Shown here: piece after piece, positions 1 to 8,182 of the stretch | Position numbering within the stretch: the stretch's first letter is position 1 | Layout: each line of letters opens with the position of its first letter | Assembly (NCBI RefSeq): GCF_036924745.1 | Contig: NZ_JAZHSD010000001.1 | Location: 930,001-994,000, forward strand | Source: Bradyrhizobium sp. AZCC 1693 | GTDB lineage: Bacteria; Pseudomonadota; Alphaproteobacteria; Rhizobiales; Xanthobacteraceae | DNA: 64,000 bases | Reading direction: 5' to 3' | Program-made: the position numbers and the translations under genes | Notes under the pieces: model-generated | The model's database searches: none | What the model saw: only the letters and a program-made list of their open reading frames with translations | Told to the model about the DNA's origin: nothing

Positions 1-78
1 GCCTATCATACCGCCGTGGTGATGGGGACCGACGTCGATCAGCCGCGAAATCTCGCCAAATCGGTAACGGTCGAATAG
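1..78 (+). CDS. glmS: glutamine-fructose-6-phosphate aminotransferase, C-terminal end (partial)
   Basis: The first 25 codons are the tail of a gene that begins before the window and stops at TAG 76-78. The visible residues contain GTDVDQPRNLAKSVTVE, the strongly conserved C-terminus of GlmS, which makes glucosamine-6-phosphate from fructose-6-phosphate and glutamine for cell-wall precursors. This C-terminal tail belongs to the isomerase half and contributes to its active site. Only the tail is visible, so nothing can be said about the rest of the enzyme. Confidence 0.88.
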   Translation, partial: AYHTAVVMGTDVDQPRNLAKSVTVE

Positions 79-168
79 TCAAGTCAAACGGCTGTCACGC
101 TGGCCCTTCAAAAACCTGCTAGGATGGCTTAGCTGGCATAATGCCGGCTGCCCTGACCTGGAACCCCA

Positions 169-954
169 ATGAACCGCGAAGAACTGTCCCCGACCGCGTC
201 CCCGGAGGAACCCCTGCCGGAGGCGCACCACGCCGGGCTAATGGCCCGTTTCCGGAACTATTTTCTGACCGGACTGGTTGTCGCAGGGCCGGTCGCGATC
301 ACGTTTTATTTGACCTGGTGGTTCGTGAACTGGGTCGACAATCTGGTTCGCCCCTTCGTGCCGACCGTCTACCGTCCCGAAACCTACCTGCCGTTCGGCT
401 TGCCCGGTTCCGGGCTGATCGTCGCCGTGGTGGCGCTGACGCTGCTGGGTTTCCTCACCGCCAACCTGATCGGGCGGACGCTGGTCGATCTCGGCGAGCG
501 TCTGCTCGGCCGCATGCCGGTGGTGCGCGCGATCTATCGCGGCCTGAAGCAGGTGTTCGAGACGCTGTTCTCGGGCAAGGGGTCGAGCTTCCGCAAGGTC
601 GGCCTGGTCGAATTTCCCTCGCCGGGCATGTGGTCGATCGTTTTGATCTCGCAGGCGCCGAGCGTGAACATCGCCAGCCAGCTTCCCGGCGAGGAAGAGC
701 ATATCTCGGTTTTCCTGCCCTGCGCGCCGAACCCGACCACGGGTTTCTTTTTCTACGTCCCGAAGAGCAAGATCATCGAAGTCGACATGAGCACCGAAGA
801 CGCCGCGACCCTGATCATGTCGGCCGGCGTGGTGCAGCCCGGCTCTGACCCGCAGAAACGCAATGGCGCGCTGGCCGGCATGGCGAACGCGGCGCGCGTG
901 GCGAATTCGGCTGCCGCGCTGCAGCCGGCTCCGGCAAAGGTGAAGGTGGAGTGA
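169..954 (+). CDS. DUF502 family membrane protein
   Basis: This 261-residue protein belongs to DUF502. It has two hydrophobic segments, around residues 30-52 (YFLTGLVVAGPVAITFYLTW) and 80-105 (GSGLIVAVVALTLLGFLTANL). These are followed by the conserved soluble part, with the RAIYRGLKQVFETL stretch, the GLVEFP..G.W motif and P.PTTGF near residue 190. The family is widespread and its role is unknown. The start at ATG 169 leaves a short acidic cytoplasmic N-terminus. The gene lies just after glmS in the same direction. The C-terminal 40 residues are Ala-rich and probably disordered. Confidence 0.85.
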   Translation: MNREELSPTASPEEPLPEAHHAGLMARFRNYFLTGLVVAGPVAITFYLTWWFVNWVDNLVRPFVPTVYRPETYLPFGLPGSGLIVAVVALTLLGFLTANLIGRTLVDLGERLLGRMPVVRAIYRGLKQVFETLFSGKGSSFRKVGLVEFPSPGMWSIVLISQAPSVNIASQLPGEEEHISVFLPCAPNPTTGFFFYVPKSKIIEVDMSTEDAATLIMSAGVVQPGSDPQKRNGALAGMANAARVANSAAALQPAPAKVKVE

Positions 955-955
955 T

Positions 956-1065
956 CTGCTGTCATTCCGGGATGCGCGAAGCGCAGACCCGGAATCTCGA
1001 GATTCCCCGATGCGCAATCGCGCATCTGAGGTTCGCATCTTCGATGCGCCCCGGAATGACAGCAG
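956..1065. repeat. palindromic intergenic repeat, 110 bp
   Basis: The ends are a perfect 16-bp inverted repeat, CTGCTGTCATTCCGGG (956-971) and its complement at 1050-1065. Internal GATGCGCAATCGCGCATC and ATCTCGAGAT palindromes would give a branched hairpin. It fills the space between two co-oriented genes. Related GTCAT..ATGAC elements occur at 4158-4229 and 19469-19554, with a short remnant at 8151-8167. This is the REP/RIP-like class common in Bradyrhizobium intergenic DNA. Confidence 0.8.
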
Positions 1066-1092
1066 TTATGCTAACTCTGACAGGCCGACATC

Positions 1093-2082
1093 ATGACCAA
1101 GAAGATCGAAGGCATCATTCCCGTGATGATCACGCCGTTCACCGCGAACGGCCAGATCGACTATCCGGGCCTCGGCCGGCTGGTGGAATGGTACATCGAC
1201 AATGGTTCCGACGCGCTGTTTGCAGTCTGCCAGTCCAGCGAGATGCAGTTCCTCAGTCTCGACGAGCGGGTTGCGCTTGCCGCTTTCGTCAAGAAAGCCG
1301 CCGCCGGCCGTCTCCCGGTCATCGCTTCAGGTCACGTCAGCGAAAGCCTGGAAGACCAGCTTGCCGAACTGGCCGCGATTGCCGCCACCGGCGTCGATGG
1401 CATGGTGCTCGTCACCAACCGTCTCGACGCCAGACGGGAAGGCGGCAGCAAGTTCATCGACGACCTGAGCTGGCTGCTCGAGCGGATGCCGACGCAAATT
1501 CCCCTCGGCCTCTACGAGTGCCCGGCGCCCTATCGCCGCCTGCTCACGGATGATGAACTGACGTTCTGCGCGGGTACCGGCCGCTTCGTCATCCTCAAGG
1601 ACGTGTCCTGCGACCTCGAAACCGTGAAACGCCGGGTGGCGCTGACCAGAGGTACGCCGCTGGCCATCGTCAACGCCAATGCGGCGATTGCCCATGATGC
1701 GATGAAGGCCGGTTCGCGCGGCTTCACCGGCGTGTTCACCAACTTCCATCCCGATCTCTACAAGTGGCTGATGACCGAGAGCGCCGGCCATCCGGCGCTG
1801 GCGGACGAACTTTCCGTCTACCTCGCGCTGTCGGCGATGGCCGAACCGATGGGCTATCCGAAGCTTGCAAAGCTCTATCACCAGCGTCTCGGCACGTTCG
1901 CCTGCATCGACAGCCGGGCCGTCACCTTCGATGTCCACGAAAAATTCTGGGCGCTCGACGCGCTACTGGACAAGATCGTCGAGGGCACCGAGCATTACCG
2001 GCGGCGCATTGCCGTGGTTGATGCCAGCAAGACTTATCCCGCACCGATCAGCGACACGGCTTCATCGCGCTCGTACAGATAA
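1093..2082 (+). CDS. dihydrodipicolinate synthase (DapA) family lyase/aldolase
   Basis: This 329-residue protein is a class I aldolase of the DapA/NanA superfamily, a TIM barrel using a Schiff-base lysine. The lysine is K169 in VILKDVSCD, and the catalytic tyrosine is Y141 in GLYECPAPYR. The pyruvate-binding GTTGE loop of true DapA is replaced by CQSSEM (residues 46-51), so it is probably not the lysine-pathway enzyme. A related 2-keto-acid lyase is more likely, with unknown substrate. About 25 residues at the C-terminus extend past the usual fold, and its last 49 bases overlap the convergent recG. Confidence 0.8.
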   Translation: MTKKIEGIIPVMITPFTANGQIDYPGLGRLVEWYIDNGSDALFAVCQSSEMQFLSLDERVALAAFVKKAAAGRLPVIASGHVSESLEDQLAELAAIAATGVDGMVLVTNRLDARREGGSKFIDDLSWLLERMPTQIPLGLYECPAPYRRLLTDDELTFCAGTGRFVILKDVSCDLETVKRRVALTRGTPLAIVNANAAIAHDAMKAGSRGFTGVFTNFHPDLYKWLMTESAGHPALADELSVYLALSAMAEPMGYPKLAKLYHQRLGTFACIDSRAVTFDVHEKFWALDALLDKIVEGTEHYRRRIAVVDASKTYPAPISDTASSRSYR

Positions 2083-4142
2083 AGCAGGCAGCGCAGCGCT
2101 TCGCCGCGCTCGCCCTTGAGTTTCGGATTGTCCTTCATGATCCGCAGCGCCTCGTCACGCGCCTGCGTAATCAATTGGGCGTGCACGTCGGAGCGGGCGA
2201 TGCGGTAGCCGGGCAGGCCGCTCTGGCGGATGCCGAGCACGTCGCCTTCGCCGCGCAGCTTCAGGTCCTCCTCGGCGATCCGAAAGCCGTCGGTGGTCTC
2301 GCGGATCACCTTCAGCCGCGCCTTCGACATCTCCCCGAGCGGCTCCTTGTAAAGCAAGAGGCAGGTCGACGCCTCCGAGCCGCGCCCGATCCGGCCGCGC
2401 AACTGGTGCAATTGCGCGAGCCCGAAGCGCTCGGCGTTCTCGATCACCATGATGGTCGCGGCCGGGACGTCGACGCCGACCTCGACCACCGTGGTCGCCA
2501 CCAGGAGCCCGATCTCGTGGGCGGCGAATTGCGCCATCACGCGGTCCTTCTCCGTGCCCTTCATCTGGCCGTGGACGAGACCGACCCTGTCGCCGAAGCG
2601 TTGCTGCAGCTTTTCAAACCGTTCCGTCGCGTTGGTGAGGTGCCCGGTACCTTCGCCCTCCGATTCCTCCACCAGCGGGCAGATCCAGTAGACCAGCTTG
2701 CCGGCCTTGAGCGCGCGGCCGACGCCATCCGTCACCTCGTCGAGGCGGCTCATCGGAACGGCGCGGGTGTCGATCGGCTGGCGGCCGGCGGGCTTCTCGC
2801 GCAGTTCGGATACATCCATGTCGCCAAAGTATGTGAGGACCAGCGTGCGGGGGATCGGCGTCGCGCTCAACACCAGCACATCGACCGCTTCGCCCTTGTT
2901 GGTCAATGCAAGACGTTCGCGCACGCCAAAGCGATGCTGCTCGTCGACCACGGCGAGCGCGAGCGCCTTGAAGATCACGTCGTCCTGGATCAGCGCATGG
3001 GTGCCAACCAGGAAATCGATCTCGCCGGCTTCAAGCTGGGCGAGGATTTCGCGGCGCTCCTTGCCCTTCTCGCGGCCGGTCAGGATCGCCACGCGCAGCC
3101 CGGCGCGTTCGGCCAGCGGCGCGATGGTCTTGATATGCTGGCGCGCGAGAATTTCGGTCGGCGCCATCAGCGCGGCCTGCTTGCCAACCTCGACAACCGC
3201 AGCGGCGGCCAATAGCGCCACCACCGTTTTGCCGGAGCCGACATCGCCTTGCAGCAGCCGCAGCATCCGCACCGGCTGACGCAGATCCTCGGCGATGGCG
3301 GCGACTGCCTCGCGCTGTGAGGACGTCAGCGCATAGGGTAACGCGTCGATGATCTTGTGGCGCAAATGGCCGTCGCCGGCGTTGCGGTCGCCGGCCGGAC
3401 GCCGCAACTGCGCGCGCACCAGCGCCAGCGCCAGTTGACCGGCCAAAAGTTCGTCGAAGGCGAGCCGCGACCAGAACGGGCCATCGGGCAAAATGTCGGT
3501 GAGTTCGAGCGGTACATGCACGCGGTTCAGCGCTTGGCTGATCGGCGGAAAGCTGCAGCGGCGAATGACTTCCGGGCTGATCCACTCGGGTAACTCCGGA
3601 AGTTTTTGCAACGCCTGCGCGATCGCGCGCCGCAGCGAACCGAGCGCCAGGCCTTCGGTCAGAGGATAGACCGGATCGATGCCGCTGAGTTTTGCAAATC
3701 CGGCCTCGTCCACGACGCGGTCGGGATGCACGATCTGCGGAATGCCGTCATACATCTGCAGCGTACCGGAAACGTAGCGCTTCTCGCCGACCGGCAGCAG
3801 CTTTTCGACATAGCCGGGCTTGGCGCGGAAAAATGTCAGCACCACGTCGCCGGTATCGTCCGAGGCATAGACGAGGTAGGGCGCGCGGGAATTGCGCGGC
3901 GGAGGCGGCCGGTGGCGGTCCACGGTGACCTCCAGCGTCACCACGGTTCCCTGCACCGCCTCGCGAATCTTCGGCCGCGCCCGCCGGTCAATCACGCTCG
4001 CCGGCAGGTGCAGCAAGAGATCGACCAGCCGCGGCGTCTCATCGCGCGACAGCAGATAGCGCAAGAGCTTGTCCTGCTTCGGCCCGACGCCAGGAAGGGT
4101 CGTGACCGGTGCGAACAGCGGATTGAGCAGGGTGGGGCGCAT
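2034..4142 (-). CDS. recG: ATP-dependent DNA helicase RecG
   Basis: RecG remodels stalled replication forks and branch-migrates Holliday junctions. The protein is 702 residues, near the usual length. It has an N-terminal wedge/OB domain, starting with the TTLPGVGPKQ helix-hairpin motif. Then come superfamily 2 helicase motifs: Walker A GDVGSGKT near residue 300, DEQHRFG, SATPIPRT, and the C-terminal RGRIGRG motif. I chose ATG at 4142 (MRPTLLNPLF). The frame stays open upstream to 4256, but that extra 38 residues is translation of the palindromic repeat at 4158-4229. The 3' end overlaps the convergent DapA-family gene by 49 bp. Confidence 0.96.
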   Translation of the reverse strand: MRPTLLNPLFAPVTTLPGVGPKQDKLLRYLLSRDETPRLVDLLLHLPASVIDRRARPKIREAVQGTVVTLEVTVDRHRPPPPRNSRAPYLVYASDDTGDVVLTFFRAKPGYVEKLLPVGEKRYVSGTLQMYDGIPQIVHPDRVVDEAGFAKLSGIDPVYPLTEGLALGSLRRAIAQALQKLPELPEWISPEVIRRCSFPPISQALNRVHVPLELTDILPDGPFWSRLAFDELLAGQLALALVRAQLRRPAGDRNAGDGHLRHKIIDALPYALTSSQREAVAAIAEDLRQPVRMLRLLQGDVGSGKTVVALLAAAAVVEVGKQAALMAPTEILARQHIKTIAPLAERAGLRVAILTGREKGKERREILAQLEAGEIDFLVGTHALIQDDVIFKALALAVVDEQHRFGVRERLALTNKGEAVDVLVLSATPIPRTLVLTYFGDMDVSELREKPAGRQPIDTRAVPMSRLDEVTDGVGRALKAGKLVYWICPLVEESEGEGTGHLTNATERFEKLQQRFGDRVGLVHGQMKGTEKDRVMAQFAAHEIGLLVATTVVEVGVDVPAATIMVIENAERFGLAQLHQLRGRIGRGSEASTCLLLYKEPLGEMSKARLKVIRETTDGFRIAEEDLKLRGEGDVLGIRQSGLPGYRIARSDVHAQLITQARDEALRIMKDNPKLKGERGEALRCLLYLYERDEAVSLIGAG

Positions 4143-4157
4143 CGGTGTCTCGCAGGC

Positions 4158-4229
4158 GTCATGCGCGGGCTTGACCCGCGCATCCATCTTCAAAAGAGGA
4201 TGGATTGCCGGGTCAAGCCCGGCAATGAC
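4158..4229. repeat. palindromic intergenic repeat, 72 bp
   Basis: The element begins GTCATGCGCGGGCTTGACCC and ends with GGGTCAAGCCCGGCAATGAC, with CATCC/GGATG arms around a CTTCAAAAGA loop, so the whole can fold into one long hairpin. Read on the minus strand it gives the peptide GLDPAIH...KMDARVKPAHD, a familiar spurious translation in Bradyrhizobium annotations. It lies in the recG upstream region. Confidence 0.85.
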
Positions 4230-4338
4230 GGCACAGCGAATAATCGCGAACAACAAGGGCTGACATTGGCGATCCCGGCAGCTATATCAACCCCGCCCGG
4301 CACGTCCGGGCTTTTGGCGTTCGAAATGGAATGGGACA

Positions 4339-4629
4339 ATGACGGGTACGACACGATCAAGCGGTGGCCTCGACGACCGCCGCAAGCGGCTTTTATTCCG
4401 CTGCTGGCATCGCGGTACCCGCGAAATGGATCTCATCCTCGGCCGCTTTGCGGATGCCGAGATATCTGCCATGCGCGATGACGAACTGGCCGAACTCGAA
4501 CGCCTGATCGAGGTGCCCGATCCCGATCTCTATGCCGCGCTGATTGGCGACACGCCGCTCGATTCGGAATATGCGACCGCGCTGTTCGACCGCATCAAGG
4601 CGTTTCGCGCCGTGGATCATGACGCATGA
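4339..4629 (+). CDS. sdhE: FAD assembly factor SdhE (succinate dehydrogenase assembly factor 2)
   Basis: SdhE helps covalent attachment of FAD to the SdhA flavoprotein subunit. This 96-residue protein has the family hallmark RGxxE as HRGTREMD (RGTRE, residues 26-30), then ILGRFAD and the helical-bundle sequence ending DLYAALIGD. It is divergent from recG. It overlaps mfd by four bases (ATGA), so the two are probably translationally coupled. Confidence 0.92.
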   Translation: MTGTTRSSGGLDDRRKRLLFRCWHRGTREMDLILGRFADAEISAMRDDELAELERLIEVPDPDLYAALIGDTPLDSEYATALFDRIKAFRAVDHDA

Positions 4630-7600
4630 AGGCTCCAGTCACATCACCCGCCGCGCTGCTGGCTCCCGGCCGCGCGCTGACCTTTGCCAACGTCGCCGAG
4701 GGCGCCGAGGGGCTGGTCGTATCCGATCTTGCGCGCGCGGTGGCGGCGCGGCCAAAACCGCCGGCGGTGAGCCTTGCCGTCGTCTGCCGTGACGGTCCGC
4801 GCATGCAGCAGCTCGCGCGGGCGCTGGAATTCTTCGCCCCCGATTTGCCGGTGATGCAGTTTCCGGCCTGGGACTGCCAGCCCTATGACCGGGTGTCGCC
4901 GCATGGCGGCATCCTGGCGCAGCGCCTGACCACGCTGGCGCGGCTGTCGCGCCTGCAGGGCAGTGACAAGCCGCTGATCGTGCTGACCACCGTCAACGCC
5001 ATCGTGCAGCGCGTGCCGGCGCGCGAGGTGGTGGCGGCGCAGGCGCTGTCGGTGGCGCCCGGCCATGTGGTGCCGATGGACTCGATCGTGGCCTGGCTGG
5101 AGCACAATGGCTACAACCGCTCCTCGACCGTGCGCGAGCCCGGCGAATACGCCGTGCGCGGCGGTATCCTCGACCTGTTTCCCGCCGGTCTCGACCAGCC
5201 GGTGCGGTTCGATTTCTTTGGCGACTCTCTCGAATCGATCCGTACGTTCGATGCGGAAACCCAGCGCACGCTGCTCGACATGCGCGCGCTCGACCTGGTC
5301 CCGGTCTCCGAATTCCAGCTCGTCACCGAAACCATTCGCCGCTTTCGCATGGGCTATGTCGCGACCTTCGGCGCGCCGCAGCGCGACGATCTGCTCTATG
5401 AAGCCGTCAGCGAGGGCCGCCGCCATCCCGGCATGGAGCATTGGCTGCCGCTGTTTGGGGAGAGGATGGATACGCTGTTCGACTATCTCGACGGCGCGCC
5501 GGTCGCGATCGAGCCGCAAAGCGAGGATGCCGCGCGCGAACGCTTCAAGCAGATCCAGGATTATTACGAGGCAAGGCGCGAGGCGCTGGAACATCCAGGC
5601 TCCGGCGCGATCTACAAACCGTTGCCGCCGGACCGGCTCTACCTGACGGAAACCGAGTGGACCGAGCGCCTCGGTGAGGCGGCGGTGGCGCGGCTTACGC
5701 CATTTGCGGTGCCTGAGGGGAGCGCCGATGTGTTCGACGCCGGCGCGCGGCAAGGGCGCAATTTCACGCCCGAGCGCGCCGATGGTTCGGTCAACGTGTT
5801 CGAATCCGTGGTGGCGCACGTGCTGGCGTTGCAGGCGCAACGCAAGAAGGTGGTGATCACGCTGTGGAGCGAAGGCTCCCGCGACCGCATGGGCAGCATG
5901 CTGCGCGACCACAAGCTCGCCAATCTCACCAGCGTCAACACCTGGCGCACGGCGCAGGCGACCCCGCGCAACGAGGCCATGCTGGCGGTTGTCGGCATGG
6001 AGAGCGGTTTTGAGACCGACGAATTCGCCGTCATCAGCGAACAGGACATCCTTGGCGACCGCCTGGTGCGGCCGCGCAAATCGAGCCGCAAGCTCGACAA
6101 CTTCATCTCGGAGGTCACGAGTCTGGCGACCGGCGATCTCGTCGTCCATGTCGAGCACGGCATCGGACGCTTCGTCGGATTGCAGACCATCGAGGTCGGC
6201 GGCGCGCCGCATGACTGTCTCGAACTGCACTATGCCGCCGAAACAAAACTGTTCCTGCCGGTCGAGAACATCGAACTGCTGTCGCGCTACGGCTCCGATC
6301 ACGCCAATGTCGAACTCGACAGGCTGGGCGGCGGCGGCTGGCAGGCGCGCAAGGCAAAGCTCAAGAACCGCATCCGCGAGATCGCGGGCGAACTGATCAA
6401 GATCGCGGCCGAGCGGCATTTGCACGAAGCGCCGAAAATGCCGGTGCAGGCGCATGTCTATGACGAGTTCTGCGCGCGCTTCCCCTATGAGGAGACCGAG
6501 GACCAGTTGGGGGCCATCACGACCACCCTGAAGGACCTCGAAAGCGGCCGTCCCATGGACCGGCTGATCTGCGGCGACGTCGGCTTCGGCAAGACCGAGG
6601 TAGCGCTGCGCGCGGCATTTGCCGTGGCGCTCGAAGGCAAGCAGGTTGCCGTCGTGGTGCCGACCACGCTATTGGCGCGGCAGCACAGCAAGAATTTTGC
6701 CGAACGTTTTCGCGGTTTCCCGGTCAATGTCGCGCAGGCCTCCCGCCTGATCCCGGCCAAGGAGCTGACGCAGGTCAAGAAGGGGTTGACTGATGGTAAT
6801 GTCGATATCGTAGTCGGTACCCATGCGCTGCTCGGCAAGTCGATCAAGTTCAGGGATCTGGGCTTGCTCATCGTCGACGAGGAACAGCACTTTGGCGTCA
6901 GCCACAAGGAGCGGCTGAAGCAATTGCGCGCGCAGGTGCATGTGCTGACGCTCAGCGCCACCCCGATTCCGCGCACGCTGCAACTGGCATTGACCGGCGT
7001 GCGCGACCTCTCGATCATTGCTTCGCCCCCGGTCGATCGCCTCGCGGTGCGGACTTTCGTGGCGCCGCACGATCCGCTGATGATCCGTGAGGCGCTGCTG
7101 CGCGAACGCTACCGCGGCGGTCAGGCGTTCTACGTGGTGCCGCGGATCGAGGACCTCGCCAGCGTCAAGGATTTCCTCGACAAGAACGTGCCGGAGATGA
7201 AGGTCGCGGTCGCCCACGGCCAGATGCCGCCGACCGTGATCGAAGACATCATGTCGGCGTTCTACGACGGCAAATACGACATCCTGCTTTCGACCACGAT
7301 CATCGAGTCCGGTCTCGATATCCCGACCGCCAACACGCTGATCGTGCACCGCGCCGACATGTTCGGTCTGGCGCAGCTCTATCAGTTGCGCGGACGGGTC
7401 GGGCGCTCGAAACTGCGGGCCTATGCGCTGTTCACATTGCCGGCGCAGCAGAAGATCACCGCCCAGGCCGAGCGGCGGCTGAAAGTGCTGCAGTCGCTGG
7501 AAACGCTGGGGGCGGGCTTCCAGCTGGCATCGCACGACCTCGACATCCGCGGCGCGGGCAATCTCTTGGGCGAGGAGCAGTCCGGCCACATCAAGGAAGT

Positions 7601-8144
7601 CGGCTTCGAACTCTATCAATCGATGCTGGAGGAGGCGATCCTCAACCTCAAGGCCGGCGTGGCGGAGCCTGCCGCCGACCGCTGGTCGCCGCAGATCACC
7701 ATCGGCATGCCGGTGCTGATCCCCGAGGATTATGTCAACGATCTCGCGGTGCGGCTGTCGCTGTATCGGCGGCTCGCCGATCTCGAAACGGATGAAGAGA
7801 TCGACAATTTCGCCGCCGAAATGCGCGACCGCTTCGGCGTGCTGCCCGACGAAGTCCGCTATCTCTTCAAGGTCGCGGCGATCAAAGCCTATTGCCGGCG
7901 TGCCAATGTCGAGAAGGTCGATGCCGGACCGAAGGGCGCTGTCATCACCTTCCGCGACAACAAGTTCGCGCAGCCGGATCGGCTGGTGTTCTTCATCCGC
8001 CAGCACGGCCAGGCCGCGAAGGTGCGGCCCGACATGAAGGTGGTGTTCCTCCAGGTATGGAAGACGCCGGAAGAGCGGTTGATGGGCACCACCGAGATTT
8101 TGCGGCAACTCGCCAATCTCGCGGAGAGCAAGAAGGCGGCGTAG
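4626..8144 (+). CDS. mfd: transcription-repair coupling factor
   Basis: Mfd removes RNA polymerase stalled at DNA lesions and recruits UvrA for nucleotide excision repair. At 1172 residues it is full length. The N-terminal UvrB-like module carries the PAWDCQPYDRVSP stretch. The RNA-polymerase-interacting (CarD-like) domain starts near residue 500 (DLVVHVEHGIGRFVGL). The translocase carries Walker A GDVGFGKTE near residue 650, DEEQHFG near 750, SATPIPRT, and RGRVGRS, followed by the TRCF C-terminal domain. It is co-transcribed with sdhE through an ATGA overlap. Confidence 0.97.
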   Translation: MKAPVTSPAALLAPGRALTFANVAEGAEGLVVSDLARAVAARPKPPAVSLAVVCRDGPRMQQLARALEFFAPDLPVMQFPAWDCQPYDRVSPHGGILAQRLTTLARLSRLQGSDKPLIVLTTVNAIVQRVPAREVVAAQALSVAPGHVVPMDSIVAWLEHNGYNRSSTVREPGEYAVRGGILDLFPAGLDQPVRFDFFGDSLESIRTFDAETQRTLLDMRALDLVPVSEFQLVTETIRRFRMGYVATFGAPQRDDLLYEAVSEGRRHPGMEHWLPLFGERMDTLFDYLDGAPVAIEPQSEDAARERFKQIQDYYEARREALEHPGSGAIYKPLPPDRLYLTETEWTERLGEAAVARLTPFAVPEGSADVFDAGARQGRNFTPERADGSVNVFESVVAHVLALQAQRKKVVITLWSEGSRDRMGSMLRDHKLANLTSVNTWRTAQATPRNEAMLAVVGMESGFETDEFAVISEQDILGDRLVRPRKSSRKLDNFISEVTSLATGDLVVHVEHGIGRFVGLQTIEVGGAPHDCLELHYAAETKLFLPVENIELLSRYGSDHANVELDRLGGGGWQARKAKLKNRIREIAGELIKIAAERHLHEAPKMPVQAHVYDEFCARFPYEETEDQLGAITTTLKDLESGRPMDRLICGDVGFGKTEVALRAAFAVALEGKQVAVVVPTTLLARQHSKNFAERFRGFPVNVAQASRLIPAKELTQVKKGLTDGNVDIVVGTHALLGKSIKFRDLGLLIVDEEQHFGVSHKERLKQLRAQVHVLTLSATPIPRTLQLALTGVRDLSIIASPPVDRLAVRTFVAPHDPLMIREALLRERYRGGQAFYVVPRIEDLASVKDFLDKNVPEMKVAVAHGQMPPTVIEDIMSAFYDGKYDILLSTTIIESGLDIPTANTLIVHRADMFGLAQLYQLRGRVGRSKLRAYALFTLPAQQKITAQAERRLKVLQSLETLGAGFQLASHDLDIRGAGNLLGEEQSGHIKEVGFELYQSMLEEAILNLKAGVAEPAADRWSPQITIGMPVLIPEDYVNDLAVRLSLYRRLADLETDEEIDNFAAEMRDRFGVLPDEVRYLFKVAAIKAYCRRANVEKVDAGPKGAVITFRDNKFAQPDRLVFFIRQHGQAAKVRPDMKVVFLQVWKTPEERLMGTTEILRQLANLAESKKAA

Positions 8145-8182
8145 TTCTTCGCGTCATTGCCGGGAATAGATCTGGCGACGCT

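Noticed and set aside
4644..6455. 603-residue open frame on the minus strand opposite mfd
   Set aside because: It mirrors the third-position GC of mfd, has low-complexity Arg/His/Gln-rich translation and no domain; mfd is certain.
6669..8108. 479-residue minus-strand frame opposite the 3' half of mfd
   Set aside because: Antisense shadow of a GC-rich gene, no recognisable fold.
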